Shown here: in pieces, positions 41,162 to 50,501 of the stretch
Numbering within the stretch: the first letter of the stretch is position 1
How the letters are laid out: every line of letters begins with the position of its first letter
NCBI RefSeq assembly: GCF_024171535.1
Contig: NZ_JALJZV010000011.1
Coordinates: forward strand, 44,943 to 108,942
Source: Flavobacterium sp. HSC-61S13
Lineage (GTDB): Bacteria > Bacteroidota > Bacteroidia > Flavobacteriales > Flavobacteriaceae
Direction of reading: 5' to 3'
Length of the DNA: 64,000 nucleotides
Notes under the pieces: model-generated
The model's input: only the letters and a program-made list of their open reading frames with translations
What the model was told of the DNA's origin: nothing
Database searches by the model: none
Made by a program: the position numbers and the translations under genes

Positions 41162-41314
41162 ATGGCAAAGAAAACCGTAGCAACTTTAAGAACCTCTTCA
41201 AAAAGGTTAACTAAAGCTATCAAAATGGTTAAATCTCCAAAAACAGGTGCTTATACTTTCACAGAAAGCGTTATGGCTCCGGAATTTGTAGATGATTTCT
41301 TGAAAAAGAAATAA
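41162..41314 (+). CDS. DUF4295 family protein
   Basis: A 50-residue, Lys-rich protein (MAKKTVATLRTSSKRLTKAI… ending FLKKK) that starts 9 bases after rpmG. Bacteroidetes genomes carry this DUF4295 protein right behind L33, and its size and charge are those of a ribosomal protein. Its molecular role is not assigned; a lineage-specific ribosome component is plausible. A terminator follows. Confidence 0.88.
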   Translation: MAKKTVATLRTSSKRLTKAIKMVKSPKTGAYTFTESVMAPEFVDDFLKKK

Positions 41315-41340
41315 TTAATCGATAGAATCGACCTATACAG

Positions 41341-41367
41341 AAAGCTGCTTTTTTAAGCGGCTTTTTT
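41341..41367 (+). terminator. Terminator after the rpmB-rpmG-DUF4295 operon
   Basis: A 10-bp stem (41341-41350 with 41355-41364) with one G-U pair, TTTT loop and a T-run. Confidence 0.88.
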
Positions 41368-41386
41368 GTGTTTATTATTAAGCCTA

Positions 41387-41426
41387 TTCACACGCATCCG
41401 CGTATCAGCGTATCCGCTTATCCGCG
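41387..41426. repeat. Five-unit, 8-bp-period tandem repeat
   Basis: Consecutive octamers TTCACACG, CATCCGCG, TATCAGCG, TATCCGCT and TATCCGCG, consensus TATCnGCG, in exact 8-base register. Same family as 198-269. It lies between the terminator and the ftsY promoter. Confidence 0.72.
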
Positions 41427-41486
41427 AATAATTGGATTTGCTGACAAACAAATTCACTCTTTTAAAAAGGATATACTTAAATTCTT

Positions 41487-41494
41487 TATCTTTG
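41487..41494 (+). promoter_or_regulatory. TAnnTTTG box of ftsY
   Basis: TATCTTTG, 23 bases before the ftsY ATG, matches the flavobacterial -7 consensus. No clear TTG element upstream. Confidence 0.5.
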
Positions 41495-41517
41495 TATTTC
41501 AAACATCTAATACCACT

Positions 41518-42471
41518 ATGAGTTTTTTTAAAAGGTTGTTTTCTTCAGAGAAAAAAGAAACATTAGACAAGGGACTGGAAACTTCTAAATCGACTTTCTT
41601 TTCTAAATTGACTAAGGCGATTGCTGGTAAATCAAAAGTAGATGATGAAGTTTTAGATAATTTGGAAGAGATTTTGGTTTCTTCTGACGTTGGCGTAAAT
41701 ACGACACTTAAGATTATTGAAAGAATCGAAGGGCGTGTATCTAAAGATAAATATGTCGGTACAGACGCATTGAATCTGATCTTAAGAGAAGAGATTGCTT
41801 CTTTGTTGTCGGAGACTAAATCGGGTGAAGCTACGGAATTTGTTATACCAACAGATAAAAAACCGTATGTCATCATGGTTGTCGGTGTCAACGGTGTTGG
41901 AAAAACCACGACTATCGGAAAATTGGCTTACCAACTCAATAAGGCTGGATATAAAGTGGTCTTGGGTGCAGCAGATACTTTTAGAGCTGCGGCTATTGAT
42001 CAGTTGCAAATTTGGGCTGATCGAGTAGGAGTGCCTATTGTTAAACAACAAATGGGAAGTGATCCGGCATCGGTTGCTTTTGATACCTTACAATCGGCAG
42101 TTACTCAAAATGCAGACGTAGTGATCATCGATACGGCTGGACGTTTACACAATAAAGTTAACTTAATGAACGAATTGTCCAAGGTAAAACGAGTAATGCA
42201 AAAGGTGGTTGCAGATGCACCACATGAAGTCTTATTGGTTTTGGATGGTTCTACCGGTCAGAATGCTTTCGAGCAGGCTAAGCAGTTTACTGCAGCTACT
42301 GAGGTGACTAGTTTGGCGGTGACCAAATTGGATGGTACCGCAAAAGGTGGTGTTGTTATTGGTATATCCGATCAGTTTCAGATTCCAGTAAAATATATTG
42401 GTGTCGGTGAGGGAATCGAAGACCTGCAAGTATTTAATAAATACGAATTTGTCGATTCGTTTTTTAAATAG
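41518..42471 (+). CDS. ftsY: Signal recognition particle receptor FtsY
   Basis: The 317-residue SRP-docking GTPase has a short N-terminal acidic/basic region, an N helix bundle (about 25-110) and a G domain with GVNGVGKTTTIGKL (G1, about 123-136), DTFRAAAIDQL (G2), DTAGRL (G3) and TKLDGTAKGG (G4). It guides ribosome-nascent-chain complexes to the membrane. ATG 41518 is chosen because the upstream in-frame 50 residues (from 41368) are translated repeat and promoter sequence. The A-domain is shorter than in E. coli, as usual in this phylum. Confidence 0.96.
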   Translation: MSFFKRLFSSEKKETLDKGLETSKSTFFSKLTKAIAGKSKVDDEVLDNLEEILVSSDVGVNTTLKIIERIEGRVSKDKYVGTDALNLILREEIASLLSETKSGEATEFVIPTDKKPYVIMVVGVNGVGKTTTIGKLAYQLNKAGYKVVLGAADTFRAAAIDQLQIWADRVGVPIVKQQMGSDPASVAFDTLQSAVTQNADVVIIDTAGRLHNKVNLMNELSKVKRVMQKVVADAPHEVLLVLDGSTGQNAFEQAKQFTAATEVTSLAVTKLDGTAKGGVVIGISDQFQIPVKYIGVGEGIEDLQVFNKYEFVDSFFK

Positions 42472-42569
42472 AAAGACCCGCGTAAAATTTTATAGTTACC
42501 GTTTAAAATCAAGGAGTGCATCTAGACTGCGGTCTAGCATAAGTGCTCAAAAAGAAATTATACCTATAC

Positions 42570-42992
42570 ATGAGAAAAATATTCCTAACCGTACTTCCTG
42601 CTCTATTTTTAATGATCAGCTGTAATAAGACAATTTCAGAATCTGACATTAAACAATTAAATGGATATTGGGAAATCGAAAAGGCAGAAATGCCCGATGG
42701 AGAGATTAAAGAATACAAAATCAATACGATCGTAGATTATTTTGAGATCGAAAATAATAAGGGATTTCGTCAAAAGGCAATGCCACAAGTTAATGGAGAG
42801 TATTTGACTAATGAAGTTCAGGAAAGTATTGAAATAGTGGAAATAGATGGAAAGACTATTATGAAGTATCATACTGATTTTGCCGATTGGCAAGAGCAGT
42901 TGATTACGATCTCAAAAGACGAATTAGTAGTTCAGAATGAGCACGATATTAAATATTATTATAAACGTCCAATACCCTTTTCAAAAAAATAA
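42570..42992 (+). CDS. Lipocalin-like lipoprotein
   Basis: The 140-residue lipoprotein starts at ATG 42570 (signal MRKIFLTVLPALFLMISCNK, lipid Cys18). The mature part begins with SESDIKQLNGYWEIEKAEMPDGEIKEYKIN and continues with alternating strands (FEIENNKGFRQ, GKTIMKYHTDF), a lipocalin-like small barrel. Function is unknown. Its stop overlaps the DUF721 start by one base (TAATG), so the two are translationally coupled. The 98 bases before it hold no recognised promoter; co-transcription with ftsY is possible. Confidence 0.78.
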   Translation: MRKIFLTVLPALFLMISCNKTISESDIKQLNGYWEIEKAEMPDGEIKEYKINTIVDYFEIENNKGFRQKAMPQVNGEYLTNEVQESIEIVEIDGKTIMKYHTDFADWQEQLITISKDELVVQNEHDIKYYYKRPIPFSKK

Positions 42993-43306
42993 TGGCAAAG
43001 CGATTTAATGCAGATAAAAGATTAAGAGAAGAGAATTCGATTCAAGACGTTTTAAAGGTGATTATTAGAGGTAATAACCTCGAGGCTGGAATTGACAATA
43101 TCGACGTAAGAGCCGCTTGGGTGAATCTTTTGGGACCGGGTATTGCCAGTTATACGACTGATGTTTTTCTAAAACGCGAAACTTTGTATGTGGCGTTGAC
43201 GTCTCCAGTAGTTCGAGAGGAATTATCCTATGGAAAGGAAAAGATCATTAGAATGATCAATGAGGAATTGAAAAAAGAAGTCGTAAAAGATTTGATATTG
43301 AGATAA
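42992..43306 (+). CDS. DUF721 (DciA-like) protein
   Basis: The 104-residue protein has the DUF721 pattern: REENSIQDVLKVIIRGNN, VRAAWVNLLGPGIASYTTDVFLKRETLYVALTSPVVREELSYGKEKIIRMIN. DUF721 proteins include DciA, which loads or assists replicative helicase DnaB in bacteria without DnaC. The short length is usual in Bacteroidetes. It overlaps the upstream lipoprotein gene by one base. Confidence 0.88.
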   Translation: MAKRFNADKRLREENSIQDVLKVIIRGNNLEAGIDNIDVRAAWVNLLGPGIASYTTDVFLKRETLYVALTSPVVREELSYGKEKIIRMINEELKKEVVKDLILR

Positions 43307-43339
43307 AAAAAAACTTCTGAGAAATCAGAAGTTTTTTTT
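43306..43339. terminator. Bidirectional terminator between DUF721 gene and ndk
   Basis: A perfect 15-bp stem (43306-43320 with 43325-43339) with GAAA loop and A/T runs on both sides. Confidence 0.95.
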
Positions 43340-43355
43340 TTTGCTTAGTGTTGGA

Positions 43356-43775
43356 TTAGAATTGCTCTCTTCCTGCAAAGTGAAACGCTCCTTCGATAGC
43401 AGCATTTTCGTCACTGTCAGAACCGTGAACAGCATTCTCACCAATTGATTTAGCATATTTTTTACGGATAGTTCCCTCAGCTGCATCAGCAGGATTAGTA
43501 GCTCCGATTAATGTTCTAAAGTCTTCAACTGCGTTGTCTTTTTCTAAAATTGCCGCAACTATAGGGCCTCTTGACATGAATTCTACTAATTCACCATAGA
43601 AAGGTCTTTCGCTGTGAACTTCATAAAATTTTTGAGCATCAGCAACAGTAAGTTGTGTCAATTTTAATGCTACAATTTTAAAACCACCTTCTGTGATCAT
43701 GTTTAAGATTCCTCCGATATGTCCTGCAGCTACTGCATCAGGCTTAATCATTGTAAATGTTCTGTTAGTTGCCAT
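43356..43775 (-). CDS. ndk: Nucleoside-diphosphate kinase
   Basis: The 139-residue enzyme has [19 protein letters not shown] (N-terminal) and the active-site region [32 protein letters not shown], with the phospho-accepting His in NAVHGS. It transfers the gamma phosphate between nucleotides. ATG 43775 is chosen over an upstream in-frame start (43847); the extra residues [12 protein letters not shown]… are not family-like. A TATTTTTG box lies just upstream on the minus strand. Confidence 0.97.
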   Translation of the reverse strand: MATNRTFTMIKPDAVAAGHIGGILNMITEGGFKIVALKLTQLTVADAQKFYEVHSERPFYGELVEFMSRGPIVAAILEKDNAVEDFRTLIGATNPADAAEGTIRKKYAKSIGENAVHGSDSDENAAIEGAFHFAGREQF

Positions 43776-43797
43776 TTTTTTTAAATTTAATTGGGTA

Positions 43798-43805
43798 CAA
43801 AAATA
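43798..43805 (-). promoter_or_regulatory. TAnnTTTG box of ndk
   Basis: On the minus strand TATTTTTG lies 22 bases before the ndk ATG and fits the consensus. Confidence 0.5.
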
Positions 43806-43976
43806 GTATTTTAACCGATTACTTTTACAGTAAGCACAAAAAAGCAATAAAAAAATAAATAGCTTTTAATAGGTTGTAAAATCGCGGTTAGTATGTCATA
43901 TACTACAATTTACAAAATATGTTAGACATCTACAAATTATCAGCTTTTAACGGGCTAAATTTTTGCAAGTGATCTT

Positions 43977-45161
43977 CTATTTAATATCGAGTAGTCGTTT
44001 AGCCAAGTCAATCATTTCTGGATTTCCCGTATATTTTTTGCGTTCATCCGATAGTTTGACAACATCGATCCAATGCGCTCCCTCGGGAAATGCTTGTTTC
44101 ATTTTGATAACAATATTCATGGCCGGTAGACCGACATCATTGGTGAAATCAGTGCCAATTCCAAAAGAAATACCGATTTTACCTTTGCAGTATTGGGCAA
44201 TTCGCTCTACTTTTTCAGGGTTCAAACCGTCGGAAAAAATAATGAATTTTGACAGCGGATTAATTCCTAAACTCTGATAGTGTTTTATAGTCAAGTCTGC
44301 AAATTCCAGTGGATCTCCACTATCGTGACGAACTCCATCAAACAACTTTGCAAATTTTTTGTCAAACTGCTCAAAGAAAACAGCGCTGGTATAGGTGTCG
44401 GTTAAGGCAATGCCCAAATCACCGCGATAGGTGTCTACCCAATGTTCCAGCCCCATTGAATTGGCCATTTTAAAACCGTATTTGGCTGCGTGAAACATAA
44501 ACCACTCATGAGCATGGGTGCCTATGGGCTTGGTGTTGTATTTCATCGCTAGATGCACGTTACTAGTTCCTATAAAAGTGCCTTCACCATATTTCTTTAA
44601 AGTTGCCACAACCAAATCGTGCACTTCGTAGGAATGTCTTCTACGGGTTCCGAATTCCGCAATCGTAATACCGAGTTTACGGTAATTTTCGATTTTCTCT
44701 TTAGCATGTGCAATAATGAGTTGATCGGATTCTCGTTTTTCGGACGACATCTTATAAAACAATTCACAAATGATAGACATCAAGGGAACCTCCCATAAGA
44801 TGGTGCGATACCAGTAACCGGACAACGTCACTTCTAATTGAGTGCCCTCTTGTACAATATGTACTTCATTGGGATCATAACGGTATCCTTGAAGGAAATC
44901 CAAATAAGTGGGATCCAAATAGGGACACGTTTTTTGAAGGTAGTTTTTTTCGGTTGGCGTTAGTTTTAAATGCGCCATTTCGGCAACAGCACTTTTTAGA
45001 CGCTCGGCAAAACCAATCGGAAATTGATGTTCACCGCGGTTGATGAAAACATAAGAAGCCTTCGCATACGGAAATTTCTTGATGCTTGCATGTTGCATCG
45101 TAAACTTGTAAAAATCATTGTCTAAAATAGAGTGAATGATTCTATCTGAAGATGAATTCAT
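43977..45161 (-). CDS. pncB: Nicotinate phosphoribosyltransferase
   Basis: The 394-residue enzyme begins with IIHSILDNDFYKFTMQHA and has VFINRGEHQFP, IAEFGTRRRHSYEVHD (about 165-180, His target of autophosphorylation region), FIGTSNVHLAMKYNTKPIGTHAHEWFMFHAA and GVRHDSGDPLEFADL, typical of PncB. It makes nicotinate mononucleotide for NAD salvage. It shares the NAD-salvage theme with cinA in the same window, though not an operon. Confidence 0.96.
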   Translation of the reverse strand: MNSSSDRIIHSILDNDFYKFTMQHASIKKFPYAKASYVFINRGEHQFPIGFAERLKSAVAEMAHLKLTPTEKNYLQKTCPYLDPTYLDFLQGYRYDPNEVHIVQEGTQLEVTLSGYWYRTILWEVPLMSIICELFYKMSSEKRESDQLIIAHAKEKIENYRKLGITIAEFGTRRRHSYEVHDLVVATLKKYGEGTFIGTSNVHLAMKYNTKPIGTHAHEWFMFHAAKYGFKMANSMGLEHWVDTYRGDLGIALTDTYTSAVFFEQFDKKFAKLFDGVRHDSGDPLEFADLTIKHYQSLGINPLSKFIIFSDGLNPEKVERIAQYCKGKIGISFGIGTDFTNDVGLPAMNIVIKMKQAFPEGAHWIDVVKLSDERKKYTGNPEMIDLAKRLLDIK

Positions 45162-45222
45162 AGAAGAATAATTGATGATGATAAGATACGATTTTTTTTT
45201 GAAAAGCCCTTTTTTAAAAAAG

Positions 45223-45924
45223 CTAAATCAAGATGTCGCTTTCCAAATCGGATTTCTCGATGTCAAAACCAAATTCCAAACGATTCATCAATTCCAAGAC
45301 CAATTTCTTGTACCAGTTTTCAGATTTGGGATGGATATATATTTTTTCGATCAATTGATGAATATCTACATGTATTTTAATACCGTCATTGACCGAAAGA
45401 TTTAATGGTGTAACATCGGAAATCACGCGTATCTCCTTTTCGTATTGAAAACTTTTTCGCTTAAATAAAAACGGAAAAAAAGAATCGTCAAAGGGAATGT
45501 GTTCCTTTTTGTAATCGATATAATTGACCTCACCGATGAATTGCTGAACGCGATCTTCTGATTCTAGGGCTTTTTGCAAGCGACCTAAGGTGGATTGAAT
45601 CGCTAAGCCCTCATTGTTTTTTGTGAAGATTTGCCACATGGCAAAGGATTCATATTCGTTGATATGCCAGCTACTGATCACCACATTTTTCCGATGTGAT
45701 TTGTAAAAGTCCAAGAATTCGGGTTTATCAATAGCTATTTTTTTGATTTCCTCATAGGTCGGTTCACTGAAGGTTCCTTCATATTGGTCCTCAAATTTGT
45801 CCGAACGCGACATAAACATTTTCTTTGCGAGTAATAGGTCTAGAAATTTAGACAAATCAATATATTTCCAAATTATGGTATCTGGATCGTTTGGTAGAAT
45901 AATGTTGCTGTTCGGTGTATACAT
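45223..45924 (-). CDS. DUF2971 domain protein
   Basis: The 233-residue soluble protein has IIWKYIDLSKFLDLLLAKKMFMSRSDKFEDQYEGTF (about 18-53) and SSWHINEYESFAMWQIFTKNNEGLAIQST (about 84-112), the DUF2971 signature. Function unknown; the family is patchily distributed and sometimes found near defence genes. It follows an MsbA-like ABC exporter gene with 4 bases between (same strand), so it may be co-transcribed. No catalytic motif beyond the conserved Trp/His/Glu set is obvious. Confidence 0.82.
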   Translation of the reverse strand: MYTPNSNIILPNDPDTIIWKYIDLSKFLDLLLAKKMFMSRSDKFEDQYEGTFSEPTYEEIKKIAIDKPEFLDFYKSHRKNVVISSWHINEYESFAMWQIFTKNNEGLAIQSTLGRLQKALESEDRVQQFIGEVNYIDYKKEHIPFDDSFFPFLFKRKSFQYEKEIRVISDVTPLNLSVNDGIKIHVDIHQLIEKIYIHPKSENWYKKLVLELMNRLEFGFDIEKSDLESDILI

Positions 45925-45928
45925 GGAT

Positions 45929-47767
45929 CTAATGTTGTTTTTCTAAACTTTGTAAAGACACTAATTTGGAATAGGTTCCATTTAGGTTGAGCAAAGCATC
46001 ATGTGTTCCCTGTTCGATGATACGACCTTTTTGCATCACGACGATTAAGTCTGCTTTTTGAATCGTCGATAAACGGTGTGCAATAACGATTGATGTTCTG
46101 TTTTTCATCATGTTTTCAATCGCGTCCTGAACCAGTTTTTCGCTTTCTGTATCCAAAGCAGAAGTAGCTTCGTCCAAAATCATTATTGGAGGGTTTTTTA
46201 ATACAGCACGCGCGATGGATAAACGTTGTTTTTGTCCTCCCGATAACTTGTTACCGGAATCTCCAATATTGGTGTCTACACCCAGAGGTAAATCCTTAAC
46301 AAACTCATAAGCATTAGCTATTTTTAAAGCATCAATGATCTCTTCGTCTGTGGCATTTTCTTTACCAATTTTTAAGTTGTTTTTAATGGTATCGTTAAAC
46401 AAAATGCTGTCTTGGGTAACCAATCCAGTAAGTGCTCTTAGCGAATGCAAATCCAAATCTCTAAGATCGATGCCGTCAATGGTAATACTACCCTTATTGA
46501 TGTCCCAAAAACGCGTAAGTAGATTGGCGATGGTACTCTTACCACTTCCAGACTGTCCCACTAATGCAACGGTTTGACCTTTGGATATTTTTAAAGAGAA
46601 ATCTTCTAAAACCGTCTCCTTTTCATATTGGAAACTGATGTTTTTAATATCGATATCGCTTTCAAAAGTGGTTTTGATGATCGCGTCTTTTTTATTTTCA
46701 ATCTGATTGGTCTCTTCCAATATCTCTAAGATTCGTTCTGCTGCTGCATCACCTCGTTTTAAGCTGTACAAGCCTTTTGAAATGGCTTTGGCAGGAGTAA
46801 GTATATTGTAAGCCATGGCGATATATCCAATAAAAGCGGCACCAGATAAAGATTTGTCTACCAAGACCATCGTACCTCCAAATACCAATAATACGGCAAT
46901 GGTTACTATACCTAAAAACTCACTTAAAGGAGAAGAGAGGTTTTGACGATTTAAAATTTTATTGTTTAAATGATAGAAACTCAAGGTAGAATCCTGAAAC
47001 TTATCGTTAAATCGCTTTTCAGAATTAAATCCTTTGATCACTTTTAAACCCGCTAGTGATTCTTCGATCAAGGATAAAAAATAACCCTGTTCCTCAGATG
47101 CTTTTTGCGAGCTCTTTTTTAGGGTTTTACCTAATTTCGAAATGATAATACCCGAGAGTGGAATAAATATAAAAACGAAAAGAGTTAATTTAGTACTTAT
47201 GGCAAACATGGCAATAATCGTAAAGAGTATCGTTAGAGGTTCGCGAATAATAATCTCGAGTATGGATAAAAAGGAATATTGAATTTCCAATACGTCGGAA
47301 GTCATTCTAGAAATCACATCTCCTTTTCGTTTTTCAGAGAAAAAGGATAGGGGTAATTCTACCGTTTTTTTATACATCGCATTTCGGATGTCCTTTAAAA
47401 CACCGTTTCGCAGATAGGTGATAAAATACATCGCCCAATAATTACAAAGATTTTTCAGTAGAAATAATGAGATGATTACCGAAACCATGACCATTAAGGT
47501 CGTCTGCGGTCCATATTCGACAGAGTAGGTTGTAATAAAATACCCCATACTATCTTCAAAATAGGATTTGATACCTGCTAGACCAGTGTATACCGGTTTT
47601 TCGGTTACTTTTTGCGCTTCATCAAACAATACGTTCATCATCGGAATTAACGCGATAAACGAAAGCGCACTGAATAAGGCGTATAAAATATTAAAGAAAA
47701 TATTCAAATACGCATACTGTTTATAAGGTTTCGCAAAGCGAAAAATCTTTCTAAAATATTCGTTCAT
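45929..47767 (-). CDS. MsbA-like ABC transporter, permease-ATPase fusion
   Basis: The 612-residue half-transporter has an N-terminal ABC transmembrane domain (about 1-320, six helices) and a C-terminal ATPase (about 360-612): Walker A GQSGSGKST, Q-loop TQDSILF, signature LSGGQKQR, Walker B IMILDEATSAL, H-loop AHRLST. It resembles lipid-A/lipid exporters. I start at ATG 47767; the upstream in-frame extension (from 47818) overlaps the end of the mutase gene. It is part of a same-strand run with the mutase, glycosyltransferase and DUF4199 genes. Confidence 0.93.
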   Translation of the reverse strand: MNEYFRKIFRFAKPYKQYAYLNIFFNILYALFSALSFIALIPMMNVLFDEAQKVTEKPVYTGLAGIKSYFEDSMGYFITTYSVEYGPQTTLMVMVSVIISLFLLKNLCNYWAMYFITYLRNGVLKDIRNAMYKKTVELPLSFFSEKRKGDVISRMTSDVLEIQYSFLSILEIIIREPLTILFTIIAMFAISTKLTLFVFIFIPLSGIIISKLGKTLKKSSQKASEEQGYFLSLIEESLAGLKVIKGFNSEKRFNDKFQDSTLSFYHLNNKILNRQNLSSPLSEFLGIVTIAVLLVFGGTMVLVDKSLSGAAFIGYIAMAYNILTPAKAISKGLYSLKRGDAAAERILEILEETNQIENKKDAIIKTTFESDIDIKNISFQYEKETVLEDFSLKISKGQTVALVGQSGSGKSTIANLLTRFWDINKGSITIDGIDLRDLDLHSLRALTGLVTQDSILFNDTIKNNLKIGKENATDEEIIDALKIANAYEFVKDLPLGVDTNIGDSGNKLSGGQKQRLSIARAVLKNPPIMILDEATSALDTESEKLVQDAIENMMKNRTSIVIAHRLSTIQKADLIVVMQKGRIIEQGTHDALLNLNGTYSKLVSLQSLEKQH

Positions 47768-47795
47768 TCTCGGGGGGTCTCGGAGTTTATAGTAT

Positions 47796-49523
47796 CTATG
47801 ACAATTGCATGTCTGCAATAATATCTTGAATTTTCTGTGTTAAAAAAGCTTCTGCATCTGCGATCTCGTCGGTGTGGTGAACTGTGGTGTGAACGCTAAA
47901 GTAAAATTTTATTTTAGGTTCAGTACCACTCGGTCTCGCACAAATCTTACTACCGTCCTCGAGATAATAAATCAAGACATTCGATTTCGGAATGGCAAGA
48001 TTTTCCTCTTCGCCGGTGAATAAATTGGTGGCTTTGCCACTTTGGTAATCCTCTATAAAGATCACGCGCTCGCCATTGATTTCCTTTAACGGATTTAAAC
48101 GCAAGTCGCTCATCATCTGTTTTATCTCTTGTGCGCCGTCTATTCCCTTTTTTGTTATTGAAATCAAATGCTCTTTAAAATATCCAAAATCAACATATAG
48201 GTTTTGTAACTCTTGATAAAGCGAACTTCCTGCAGCCTTCGCAATTGCTGCAATTTCACAAACCAATAGGGTAGAGGCTACCGCGTCTTTATCGCGCACG
48301 GCATCGCCAACCATATAACCAAAACTCTCTTCTCCACCGCCTATGAATTGCTGTTCTGGGAAGTCGCGAATCATTTTAGCGATCCATTTAAATCCGGTTA
48401 GTCCTACTTTGCATTCGACTTGATAGGCCGAAGCCAACTCCAACATCATTGGAGTAGATACTATAGTTGATCCGATAAATTCATTACCGGTTAATTTATT
48501 GTTTTGTTTCCACTGCTCCAACAAAAAAGCAGTCATGATCACCATGGTTTGGTTACCATTTAGTAAGACCATCTTGCCGTCAGTATCACGCACAGCAACA
48601 CCAAGTCTGTCTGAATCGGGGTCTGTTCCTATAACGATATCTGCCTGAATTTCATCAGCCAGTTGTAAGGCCATAGCTAAAGCTTCCGGTTCTTCTGGAT
48701 TGGGTGATTTTACGGTGGGGAAGTCGCCGTTTGGTATGGCTTGTTCCTTGACAATGTGAAGATCGGTATATCCTGCCTGTAGTAAAACAGTCGGAGTAAT
48801 CGTAATCGAAGTACCGTGCAATGAGGTGAAAACCACCTTTAAATCTATTTTAGCTTTCTCTGGTGTATGGAAACTCGCGTTTTCTATACTTGATTTGATA
48901 AAGGCTTGGTCCACTTCGCGATCGATGTATTCAATCAACGACTCGTTAGGAGTAAATTGAATCGCATCATAAGTAAGACTTTCAATTTCAGCAATGATTT
49001 CACCATCTTGTGGCGGTACTAATTGACCTCCATCTTCCCAGTAAACTTTATAACCGTTATATTCCGGTGGATTATGTGAAGCAGTTAAAACAATACCTGC
49101 TTTGCAACCCAGATATTTTACGGCAAAGGATAGCTCCGGAGTAGGGCGCAATTCTGAAAACAGATAAACGTGAATACCATTGGCGCTAAAAACATCGGCG
49201 ACAACCTTAGCCAAAGATTGGCTGTTATGACGGCAGTCAAAAGCTATGGCAACTTTAATCGTTTCGTTGGGAAAAGATTTTTTTAGGTAGTTGGATAAGC
49301 CCTGAGTGTTTTTACCCAAAGTATAACGATTGATTCTATTGGTTCCTACCCCCATAATACCGCGCATCCCACCCGTTCCAAACTCGAGGTTTTTATAAAA
49401 ACTCTCCTGCAAGTCTTCTGGTGATGCTGTAATCATGGCTTTGACTTGACGTTGGGTGTCTTCATCAAAAACGGGTGTTAACCAGGCGTTAGCTTGGTCT
49501 AATAAAGTTTGGTCTAACTGCAT
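47796..49523 (-). CDS. Phosphoglucomutase/phosphomannomutase family enzyme
   Basis: The 575-residue alpha-D-phosphohexomutase has the phosphoserine loop TASHNPPEYNGYKVYWEDG (about 143-161), the metal loop GTDPDSDRLG (about 298-307), the sugar loop GGGEESFGYM (about 400) and the phosphate loop ARPSGTEPKIKFY near the C-terminus. It interconverts hexose-1- and hexose-6-phosphate and would feed nucleotide-sugar synthesis. The size is that of PgcA-type enzymes. Followed on the minus strand by the ABC exporter gene 28 bases on. Confidence 0.95.
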   Translation of the reverse strand: MQLDQTLLDQANAWLTPVFDEDTQRQVKAMITASPEDLQESFYKNLEFGTGGMRGIMGVGTNRINRYTLGKNTQGLSNYLKKSFPNETIKVAIAFDCRHNSQSLAKVVADVFSANGIHVYLFSELRPTPELSFAVKYLGCKAGIVLTASHNPPEYNGYKVYWEDGGQLVPPQDGEIIAEIESLTYDAIQFTPNESLIEYIDREVDQAFIKSSIENASFHTPEKAKIDLKVVFTSLHGTSITITPTVLLQAGYTDLHIVKEQAIPNGDFPTVKSPNPEEPEALAMALQLADEIQADIVIGTDPDSDRLGVAVRDTDGKMVLLNGNQTMVIMTAFLLEQWKQNNKLTGNEFIGSTIVSTPMMLELASAYQVECKVGLTGFKWIAKMIRDFPEQQFIGGGEESFGYMVGDAVRDKDAVASTLLVCEIAAIAKAAGSSLYQELQNLYVDFGYFKEHLISITKKGIDGAQEIKQMMSDLRLNPLKEINGERVIFIEDYQSGKATNLFTGEEENLAIPKSNVLIYYLEDGSKICARPSGTEPKIKFYFSVHTTVHHTDEIADAEAFLTQKIQDIIADMQLS

Positions 49524-49541
49524 AATCTTATGTTTTATCTA

Positions 49542-50498
49542 TTACAGCTTTGTTGTAGCTGCAATTTTATATCTTTTTTCTTCATTTTTAGTTCTCAAAA
49601 TAATCTCTCCCAAGAAACCGGCTAAGAAAAATTGAGTTCCAATAATCATGGTTGCTAAGGCTATATAGAACCAAGGATCCTCGGTTACTAAGATAGCTGC
49701 CTCATTGTGATAAAGTTTTATCAGTTTCTTTACGCCAATATACAAGGCAGAGGCAAAACCTATAAAAAACATCATAACTCCTAAAGCACCAAATAAATGC
49801 ATCGGCCGTTTACCAAATTTAGAGATAAACCAAATGGTGATTAAATCTAAAAAGCCGTTGATAAAACGCTCCATACCAAATTTGGTAGTACCGTATTTTC
49901 GCGCCTGATGAATGACAACTTTTTCACCGATACGATCATAACCAGCATTTTTTGCTAGTACGGGTATATAGCGATGCATCTCTCCCGAAACCTCAATGTC
50001 CTTAATGACTGCTTTTTTATAAGCTTTCAAACCACAATTAAAATCATTGAGCTTCACGCCTGAGGTTTTCCGAGCGGACCAATTAAACAATTTCGAAGGT
50101 AAGTTTTTAGACAATACCGAATCATATCGTTTCTTTTTCCAACCCGATACCAAATCGTAATTCTCTTGCGTAATCATTTGATAAAGACCAGGGATCTCTT
50201 CTGGACTATCTTGTAAATCGGCATCCATCGTAATAACAACCTCACCGATTGCCTGAGCAAAGCCAGCATGTAATGCCTGTGATTTACCGTAATTCTTTAA
50301 AAAACGGAGGCCTTTAACCTCTTGGTGGGTCTCAGCTAATGCACTGATTATGTCCCATGAATTATCCTTGCTACCGTCATCTATAAATAGAATTTCATAG
50401 GAATATCCGTTCTGATCCATTACTTTTTTTATCCATGTATGAAGTTCTGGAAGTGACTCCGCTTCATTGAGTAAAGGAATTATAAGAGAAATATCCAT
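49542..50498 (-). CDS. Polyprenyl-phosphate glycosyltransferase (DPM1/ArnC/GtrB-like)
   Basis: The 318-residue protein has a GT2 catalytic domain (1-225) with LIIPLLNEAESLPEL, FIDDGSKDNS, TMDADLQDSPEEIP (DxD) and NDFNCGLKAYKK, followed by two C-terminal membrane helices (about 235-255 and 275-300). Enzymes of this type transfer a sugar to undecaprenyl phosphate on the cytosolic face. It sits between the DUF4199 gene (3 bases upstream) and the phosphohexomutase gene (18 bases downstream), so sugar activation and lipid-linked transfer look co-ordinated. Confidence 0.92.
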   Translation of the reverse strand: MDISLIIPLLNEAESLPELHTWIKKVMDQNGYSYEILFIDDGSKDNSWDIISALAETHQEVKGLRFLKNYGKSQALHAGFAQAIGEVVITMDADLQDSPEEIPGLYQMITQENYDLVSGWKKKRYDSVLSKNLPSKLFNWSARKTSGVKLNDFNCGLKAYKKAVIKDIEVSGEMHRYIPVLAKNAGYDRIGEKVVIHQARKYGTTKFGMERFINGFLDLITIWFISKFGKRPMHLFGALGVMMFFIGFASALYIGVKKLIKLYHNEAAILVTEDPWFYIALATMIIGTQFFLAGFLGEIILRTKNEEKRYKIAATTKL

Positions 50499-50501
50499 AG
50501 T

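Noticed and set aside
41368..41517. 50-residue N-terminal extension of FtsY
   Set aside because: It is translated octamer repeat and promoter sequence; FtsY begins at MSFFKRLF.
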